Source: a virus
Virus record (IMG/VR): IMGVR_UViG_3300037493_004433
Span: 1 to 24,206 of that record
Direction: 5' to 3' (one strand)
Length of the DNA: 24,206 bases
Translations under genes and position numbers: made by a program
Shown here: positions 1 to 3,167 of the stretch, piece after piece
Layout of the letters: every line of letters starts with the position of its first letter
Numbering within the stretch: the stretch's first letter is position 1
The notes under the pieces: model-generated
Database searches by the model: none
What the model was told of the DNA's origin: nothing
What the model saw: the letters and a program-made list of their open reading frames with translations, nothing else

Positions 1-72
1 ATAAAAGTTATTGTGCAATACCTTGTAACGTTCCAATAAGTGAGCCATTCCTACATCTGTTGTTTTAGTCAC
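1..72 (-). CDS. small hypothetical protein, cut by the window edge
   Basis: A GTG-started reading frame of 24 codons runs off the left edge without a stop. Its visible peptide begins MTKTTDVGMAHLLERY. The GTG overlaps the last codons of the upstream 31-codon gene in another frame, the same tight packing seen across this early block. No family is recognised. It may be a real tiny early gene, but only its N-terminus is visible, so the call rests on context and frame continuity. Confidence 0.4.
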   Translation of the reverse strand, partial: MTKTTDVGMAHLLERYKVLHNNFY

Positions 73-160
73 GTTCTTCCCATACTCCGTATGCAAATTC
101 TTCAATCTCAGCACCTTCACTCCACGCTACTATTTCGTCATGCCATTTATGCTTAGTCAT
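65..160 (-). CDS. 31-residue hypothetical early protein
   Basis: A short ATG reading frame (MTKHKWHDEIVAWSEG...) ends at TAA. It is preceded by a good Shine-Dalgarno sequence (GAAGGAG, 7 bases before the ATG). It overlaps the end of the upstream gene by 8 bases, which suggests coupled translation. The product is small, acidic and rich in Trp and Glu. I recognise no family. The strong ribosome site is the main support. Confidence 0.5.
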   Translation of the reverse strand: MTKHKWHDEIVAWSEGAEIEEFAYGVWEERD

Positions 161-377
161 TACCCTTCTCCTTCAACAGAAAATGGGGCGTGGGCCGTGG
201 TAAGCGGACAATGTTATCTGAATGCAGACGATATTTACTTCCCATTTGCTCCTTGAGCCGTGCTACTTTACGCTCGCGTAATGCGATAGCGGCATGAAGC
301 TCAGCATCGGGCAATTGCACCTGTGCAAGATCTATTAAATACATGGTATTTTCCTTTTCTAACTTTCTATTGAACAT
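153..377 (-). CDS. hypothetical protein of about 74 residues
   Basis: The frame is open from a TTG at 392, but the ATG at 377 follows GGAGCG at a normal distance, so I prefer it. A second ATG at 344 also has an acceptable ribosome site (AAGGAA), so the protein may be 63 residues. The product has an acidic N-terminal half, a basic helix-forming centre (ALRERKVARLKEQMG) and a Pro-rich end. No function is recognised. It is the first gene downstream of the 378-619 regulatory region and probably starts the last leftward unit in the window. Confidence 0.6.
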   Translation of the reverse strand: MFNRKLEKENTMYLIDLAQVQLPDAELHAAIALRERKVARLKEQMGSKYRLHSDNIVRLPRPTPHFLLKEKGND

Positions 378-388
378 TTTATTTCGCT

Positions 389-400
389 CCAATTAATTGG
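389..400. promoter_or_regulatory. perfect 12-bp palindrome CCAATTAATTGG
   Basis: CCAATTAATTGG reads the same on both strands. It lies between the putative promoter at 412-439 and the start codon at 377, in the expected 5' leader. That placement suits an operator near the start of transcription. The binding protein is unknown. Confidence 0.45.
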
Positions 401-411
401 AATGAGTGAAT

Positions 412-439
412 AGAATAACATTTTTTTATACTTTGTAAA
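412..439 (-). promoter_or_regulatory. putative sigma-70-type leftward promoter
   Basis: On the minus strand, TTTACA (-35, at 434-439) and TATTCT (-10, at 412-417) are 16 bases apart. The -10 box is preceded by TG one base upstream, an extended -10 pattern. Transcription would start near 405 and enter the gene at 377. The -35 box lies in an 18-bp palindrome, as expected for a repressible promoter. The call is by sequence similarity only. Confidence 0.45.
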
Positions 440-451
440 GCATACTTTACA
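434..451. promoter_or_regulatory. 18-bp inverted repeat overlapping the -35 box
   Basis: TGTAAAG and CTTTACA form perfect 7-bp arms around a 4-base centre (CATA). The left arm contains the -35 hexamer of the putative promoter at 412-439, so a dimeric repressor bound here would block it. The winged-helix protein (1623-2153) and the ribbon-helix-helix-like protein (2917-3102) are local candidates. That pairing is inference. Confidence 0.45.
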
Positions 452-563
452 TTTTGTCAGTTACGTTGCCAATGAGTAACACTATTTGTGTGTAATATTT
501 CGTGTATTTTTCTACACAAACTTTTTTGTCTGTTACGAATTAAACTCAAAAAAGTGATATACC

Positions 564-587
564 AACATCCGCCAAAACATCCGCCAA
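564..587. repeat. two tandem 12-bp direct repeats (iteron-like)
   Basis: The 12-mer AACATCCGCCAA occurs twice with no gap (564-575 and 576-587). It sits in AT-rich non-coding DNA, three bases from the triple palindrome at 591-620. Iteron-like repeats next to palindromes are typical of replication-initiator or regulator binding regions. Here this is inferred from arrangement only. Confidence 0.55.
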
Positions 588-590
588 TTT

Positions 591-620
591 GTATATACAA
601 TGTATATACATTGTATATAC
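591..620. repeat. perfect 30-bp palindrome made of three GTATATAC units
   Basis: GTATATAC, itself a palindrome, occurs at 591-598, 602-609 and 613-620. The spacers are AAT and ATT, so the whole 30 bp is also a perfect palindrome. The 11-bp period puts the three sites on nearly the same face of the helix. The last base overlaps the stop codon of the 29-residue gene at 620-709. A cooperative operator or part of an origin is more likely than a terminator, because the hairpin would be AT-only in its core and no U-run follows on the minus strand. Confidence 0.6.
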
Positions 621-709
621 TATTTACTTTTTTCCAGTATCGTAGCGTTCTTTTTCATCTGTGTAAGAAGCAATAAAAACCGAAGCTCTTCTATTTCTGC
701 GGGTGTCAT
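620..709 (-). CDS. 29-residue hypothetical peptide
   Basis: A short frame starts with an ATG overlapping the TGA of the upstream membrane-protein gene and ends with a TAG touching the 30-bp palindrome. The peptide begins MTPAEIEELRFLLLLTQMKK, an amphipathic helix-like sequence. The ribosome site is weak (GGAAA), so expression would depend on coupling to the upstream gene. No family is recognised. Confidence 0.4.
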   Translation of the reverse strand: MTPAEIEELRFLLLLTQMKKNATILEKSK

Positions 710-858
710 ACGCTATTTCCATTAAAAAGCTCATACATACCAAAGCCTATAGCAACACAGGCAATAAATAGTAGTGTCATTACAATCACGGCAGCTCTAT
801 CCCCACTACGAGGGCATTCACAGGATCGCCCTTGGTGGCATTCTTTATCACATGGCAT
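706..858 (-). CDS. 50-residue Cys-rich single-pass membrane protein
   Basis: An ATG frame with a very good Shine-Dalgarno sequence (AGGAGG, 6 bases before the ATG). The N-terminus MPCDKECHQGRSCECP carries four cysteines (C3, C7, C13, C15). A basic and polar stretch follows, then one hydrophobic segment at about residues 22-42 and a short polar tail. The gene starts inside the upstream gene and its stop overlaps the next ATG. The Cys cluster could bind metal or face the cytoplasm next to the membrane anchor. Function is unknown; candidates are host membrane modification or superinfection exclusion, but nothing in the sequence decides. Confidence 0.6.
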   Translation of the reverse strand: MPCDKECHQGRSCECPRSGDRAAVIVMTLLFIACVAIGFGMYELFNGNSV

Positions 859-1000
859 CTTTATCCTCCTCAGTGGGTTTGATAGGGATGTCGTCTAGTT
901 TAACTGACCAGTCAATTTCACCATATCCCTTGTCAAACTTGTCATTCTCATTAATCTTGGACTGGATTTTATCTCCAGTAATATCATTTCTTGCTACCAT
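848..1000 (-). CDS. 50-residue acidic hypothetical protein
   Basis: The frame begins MVARNDITGDKIQSKI, an N-terminus I associate with small uncharacterised phage proteins, and ends ...DKDAM. It starts inside the end of the 87-residue gene upstream and overlaps the start of the small membrane-protein gene. GGGAG lies about 10 bases before the ATG. The product is soluble and charged, with no membrane segment. Function is unknown. Confidence 0.6.
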   Translation of the reverse strand: MVARNDITGDKIQSKINENDKFDKGYGEIDWSVKLDDIPIKPTEEDKDAM

Positions 1001-1257
1001 GCTACTCTACTCCCTTCTTCTACGTGTTCATCAAAAGAATCAACTGCATCTTGCCCTTGCATCTTAAGTGTATAGTACTCTTTCAATGCATCCTCGTGAA
1101 GGCCCGCGAGCCGTGAGAATTTAAACGCGTACACTTCAGCAAATGCCAACAACAATGAAGAAGGAACTTGCTCTTCATTTTCTGCTAGGGCCTGTAGGTC
1201 ATCTACCACGGTCCAACAATCCATAATACTTTCTTCCATGTCTGTATATATGCTCAT
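994..1257 (-). CDS. 87-residue acidic hypothetical protein
   Basis: ATG start with AAGGAA 6 bases upstream. The product is strongly acidic and predicted mostly helical (DMEESIMDCWTVVDDLQALA at the N-terminus, then a helical centre and an acidic tail). It resembles small hypothetical proteins of phage early regions, but I cannot name a family. Its stop overlaps the next gene, consistent with one polycistronic early transcript from the promoter near 3130-3159. Confidence 0.65.
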   Translation of the reverse strand: MSIYTDMEESIMDCWTVVDDLQALAENEEQVPSSLLLAFAEVYAFKFSRLAGLHEDALKEYYTLKMQGQDAVDSFDEHVEEGSRVAW

Positions 1258-1267
1258 TTCTTGTTCC

Positions 1268-1426
1268 TTAAATGTCGTTTGCTATTTCAAGCTCGACGAT
1301 GTCAATCTCGGTAAGTTTGTCGTTGGGTAGTTTAACCATTGCAGTAGTAGGGAAGTGGCCTACACTAATTACTTCTACAACACATCCACCCTTACTCCAC
1401 CACATCCATTGATATAAATGATTCAT
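1268..1426 (-). CDS. 52-residue hypothetical protein
   Basis: An ATG frame beginning MNHLYQWMWWSKGGCVVEV and ending at TAA. The N-terminus is aromatic (five Trp or Tyr in ten residues). The rest looks like a small beta-rich domain with an acidic C-terminus (TEIDIVELEIANDI). It fills the gap between two other small genes exactly, which supports it being real. No family is recognised. Confidence 0.55.
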   Translation of the reverse strand: MNHLYQWMWWSKGGCVVEVISVGHFPTTAMVKLPNDKLTEIDIVELEIANDI

Positions 1427-1440
1427 TTTATTTAGTTTCA

Positions 1441-1623
1441 TTATTGTTCTCTTTTTCCATTTGCCACGTCGCGGGCGTCTCGTTCGGCTTCTTTTTGAAA
1501 CCGTAGGTATATATTTTCAATAAGTATTCCAATAGATAAATACTCAGTATCAGGCATACTTTTAACAATGCCCGACACTGCCTGGCCAAAGGCACCTGCG
1601 TTTTTCTCATCTAGTTTATCCAT
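1441..1623 (-). CDS. 60-residue hypothetical protein
   Basis: The frame is open from a TTG at 1629, but the ATG at 1623 is preferred because it sits in TAATG with the stop of the upstream winged-helix gene and has AGGAA at a good distance. The protein starts MDKLDEKNAGAFGQAV and ends with a charged helix (FQKEAERDARDVANGKREQ). It is soluble, of unknown function, and translationally coupled to the DNA-binding protein before it. A longer overlapping frame at 1428-1610 has much less natural composition and is rejected. Confidence 0.6.
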   Translation of the reverse strand: MDKLDEKNAGAFGQAVSGIVKSMPDTEYLSIGILIENIYLRFQKEAERDARDVANGKREQ

Positions 1624-2153
1624 TACCAATTCCTAAACATACTCATACTACTGCCCATGGCCACGCTAGAATTGCGGCGGCTTTTCTTTTCTTTCTTCAT
1701 GGTAAAGTCAGACTGAGGGCGTCGACTGTTGTAATAAATGGTGGTGTTGTTGTCCACCTTTACAACAGTAGGGTTTGTACGTTCGGATTTAGGTAAATGA
1801 TCTTCGTTGTCCGTGAAGCATGGTCCTTGGGCCTTGCGCAATTCACGTTTTTCCTTGTTAGCATCCGCACGGGCCTTTATCTCAGTCAGGTCCTTACCTA
1901 TATACATCCTACCTGTGGTAGTAAAAGTACACATGGATCGTTTGGCAACGCTACAAAAAGCATGCGCATCGGCTATTTTCAGATAGCTTTGTTCTACAAG
2001 CTTCTTAAGAAGGTTATGCATCTGCATTTTAGTAATATTAAGAACACTGCATAGCTCATTACGGGTCAAGGGCCTGTTCTGAAGCATGCCAATAATCTTT
2101 ACCTTATTCAGTTCTGATTCAATAAAGATATCAGTACGGGACTGGGTGACCAT
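1623..2153 (-). CDS. winged-helix DNA-binding protein, likely phage transcriptional regulator
   Basis: The frame is open from an ATG at 2180, but the ATG at 2153 has the better ribosome site (AAGGAAG) and a normal overlap with the preceding gene, giving 176 residues. Roughly residues 8-70 look like a winged helix: a first helix (ELNKVKIIGML), a helix-turn-helix (LTRNELCSVLNITKMQMHNL, the second helix being the recognition helix) and a wing that may include SMCTFTTTG. The second half is charged and disordered-looking, with a conserved-looking C-terminus (GSSMSMFRNW). Known winged-helix proteins of this kind act as transcription regulators. Targets could be the local palindromes; that is inference. 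Confidence 0.6.
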   Translation of the reverse strand: MVTQSRTDIFIESELNKVKIIGMLQNRPLTRNELCSVLNITKMQMHNLLKKLVEQSYLKIADAHAFCSVAKRSMCTFTTTGRMYIGKDLTEIKARADANKEKRELRKAQGPCFTDNEDHLPKSERTNPTVVKVDNNTTIYYNSRRPQSDFTMKKEKKSRRNSSVAMGSSMSMFRNW

Positions 2154-2319
2154 TTTTCTTCCTTTCCTTAAGCATTGCATCCGCTTGAATGTACGCTAAT
2201 TCAGCACAAGTACTGGCGCTATAGTTTTTTTGAAACATTAATCCTATCATTGCACCTATCGCAAATACATCCCGATAGTTTATATCGTCTACATCATCCT
2301 TGGGCGTCTTTGGGGACAT
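2131..2319 (-). CDS. 62-residue hypothetical protein
   Basis: ATG start with AAGAAGAG upstream. The acidic N-terminus (MSPKTPKDDVDDINYRD) is followed by a fairly hydrophobic helix (VFAIGAMIGLMFQ) and a helical stretch ending in a basic tail. The hydrophobic part is short for a full membrane span. It overlaps both the small membrane-protein gene upstream and the winged-helix gene downstream. No family is recognised. Confidence 0.55.
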   Translation of the reverse strand: MSPKTPKDDVDDINYRDVFAIGAMIGLMFQKNYSASTCAELAYIQADAMLKERKKNGHPVPY

Positions 2320-2422
2320 GGGTCTCTTCTTTCTGTATAGTGGGTTGAGGGTCGGGAGGAGTGAAATATGCTGCGGCCACTCCGATAATAATACCTGTTA
2401 AAGCGGAAAGTAAATAGCTCAT
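2294..2422 (-). CDS. 42-residue small membrane protein
   Basis: The ATG overlaps the TGA of the upstream gene (ATGA). The first 20 residues (MSYLLSALTGIIIGVAAAYF) form one clear hydrophobic segment, followed by a Pro-rich, polar tail (TPPDPQPTIQKEE...). It could be a single-span inner-membrane protein with a short tail on one side. It is shorter than most annotated genes, so it is easy to miss. Function is unknown. Confidence 0.5.
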   Translation of the reverse strand: MSYLLSALTGIIIGVAAAYFTPPDPQPTIQKEETHVPKDAQG

Positions 2423-2646
2423 GATGAGTCCTTAGTAAAAAAGTCAGCTTCATTAAGAACAGGCTTAGAAGTTGCAGTTTTGAACATGTCTATTTGCTCG
2501 TGTAAGCCCTCGAAGGATTCAGATAGGATAGTGGCATCTGAATAACCTGATAAACCACCGTCTTTATTGTAAAATACTTCTTTAATTTCGTAGTATTCGC
2601 CCATTGCTTCATCATTAAAACGTACTACTCTGTGATTCCAAGTCAT
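2419..2646 (-). CDS. 75-residue hypothetical protein (MTWNHRV type)
   Basis: The frame runs back to a TTG at 2688, but the ATG at 2646 has AAAGGA at a good distance and gives the familiar-looking start MTWNHRVVRFNDEAMG. The fold looks like a small antiparallel sheet (YYEIKEVFYNKDGGLSGYSD) followed by a helix and an acidic tail. I have the impression that similar small proteins are common in phage genomes, without a known function. It lies in the leftward early unit. Confidence 0.6.
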   Translation of the reverse strand: MTWNHRVVRFNDEAMGEYYEIKEVFYNKDGGLSGYSDATILSESFEGLHEQIDMFKTATSKPVLNEADFFTKDSS

Positions 2647-2660
2647 AATAAGTCCTTTCA

Positions 2661-2933
2661 TTAGGTTTTTAAGTATTGTTTCTTCCAAGTGATTCTTTTT
2701 TCTACTATTTCATCTTCTAAATCAATAATCTCTGAGTCAGTGAGAGTATCAGTGATATTAACCACCCTACTCTTTTCTGATTTAAGATTAAATAGCTTTA
2801 GTTTTACTTCAATAATTTCTATTTGTTCGGGGATATAAGAATAATTATCTTCTGGGGTACCATAAATCTCAGGAAGTACCTTATATCGAACAATAACACG
2901 CTGAGAACGTGTAGTTTCAATTGCGCCGGCCAT
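2661..2933 (-). CDS. 90-residue hypothetical protein
   Basis: ATG start overlapping the end of the ribbon-helix-helix-like gene by 17 bases. The N-terminal half looks beta-rich (QRVIVRYKVLPEIYG) and the C-terminal half acidic and helical with a basic end. No family is recognised. Its place as second gene after the early promoter suggests an early host-interaction or regulatory role, which is inference only. Confidence 0.6.
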   Translation of the reverse strand: MAGAIETTRSQRVIVRYKVLPEIYGTPEDNYSYIPEQIEIIEVKLKLFNLKSEKSRVVNITDTLTDSEIIDLEDEIVEKRITWKKQYLKT

Positions 2934-3102
2934 TATTCTGCTCCTCTAAAAGCTTATTAAACTCGCGTTCAATAAGGTCCATAGCGGCTTGTCCGTTGGA
3001 AATATCATAGTACTCGGCTATTTCTTTGAGCATTGCGTAAGACTTTGATCGAATAATCAAAGTAGCCCATGCAGTGTCTCTTTGTGATGGCGATTTTGCC
3101 AT
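2917..3102 (-). CDS. ribbon-helix-helix-like small DNA-binding protein (putative)
   Basis: A 61-residue product. After a short polar N-terminus comes a strand (ATLIIRSKSY) followed by two helices (MLKEIAEYYDIS, then NGQAAMDLIEREFNKLLEE). That order and size fit the Arc/MetJ-type ribbon-helix-helix fold, whose dimers bind operators through the strand. It is the first gene after the promoter at 3130-3159, with a strong Shine-Dalgarno sequence (AAAGGAG) that lies in a leader hairpin. A repressor of early genes is plausible. The assignment is by pattern and not certain; a plain small helical protein is the alternative. Confidence 0.5.
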   Translation of the reverse strand: MAKSPSQRDTAWATLIIRSKSYAMLKEIAEYYDISNGQAAMDLIEREFNKLLEEQNNGRRN

Positions 3103-3111
3103 ATAAGTTCT

Positions 3112-3127
3112 CCTTTCTATTGAAAAG
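3112..3127 (-). promoter_or_regulatory. 5' leader hairpin pairing with the Shine-Dalgarno sequence
   Basis: In the leftward transcript, CUUUUC (3122-3127) can pair with GAAAGG (3112-3117) around an AAUA loop. The stem is five Watson-Crick pairs and one G-U, and the 3' arm is part of the ribosome site of the gene at 3102. The same stem with a different loop is at 10939-10957. It may limit translation or protect the mRNA 5' end. Confidence 0.5.
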
Positions 3128-3129
3128 AC

Positions 3130-3159
3130 ACTGTATCATAAGCTTTTATATTAATGCAA
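3130..3159 (-). promoter_or_regulatory. leftward sigma-70-type promoter of the early block
   Basis: On the minus strand, TTGCAT (-35, 3154-3159) and TACAGT (-10, 3130-3135) are 18 bases apart in the 65-base gap between the polymerase stop and the gene at 3102. The promoter at 10960-10988 uses the same TTGCAT and nearly the same -10, followed by the same GTCTTTTC start region, which makes both more credible. Confidence 0.55.
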
Positions 3160-3167
3160 GTACTTTT

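Noticed and set aside
591-620. Intrinsic terminator at the 30-bp palindrome
   Set aside because: The stem core is almost all A-T and no U-run follows in the direction of transcription; the phased repeat structure suits protein binding better.
488-676. 62-residue plus-strand frame over the regulatory region
   Set aside because: It is driven by AT-rich composition, runs through the iterons and palindromes and resembles no protein.
774-1067. 97-residue plus-strand frame
   Set aside because: It is antisense to three minus-strand small genes with ribosome sites and has no ribosome site of its own.
1428-1610. 60-residue frame overlapping the gene at 1441-1623
   Set aside because: It lacks a good ribosome site and its composition looks like a shadow; the overlapping frame has a coupled start and a natural sequence.
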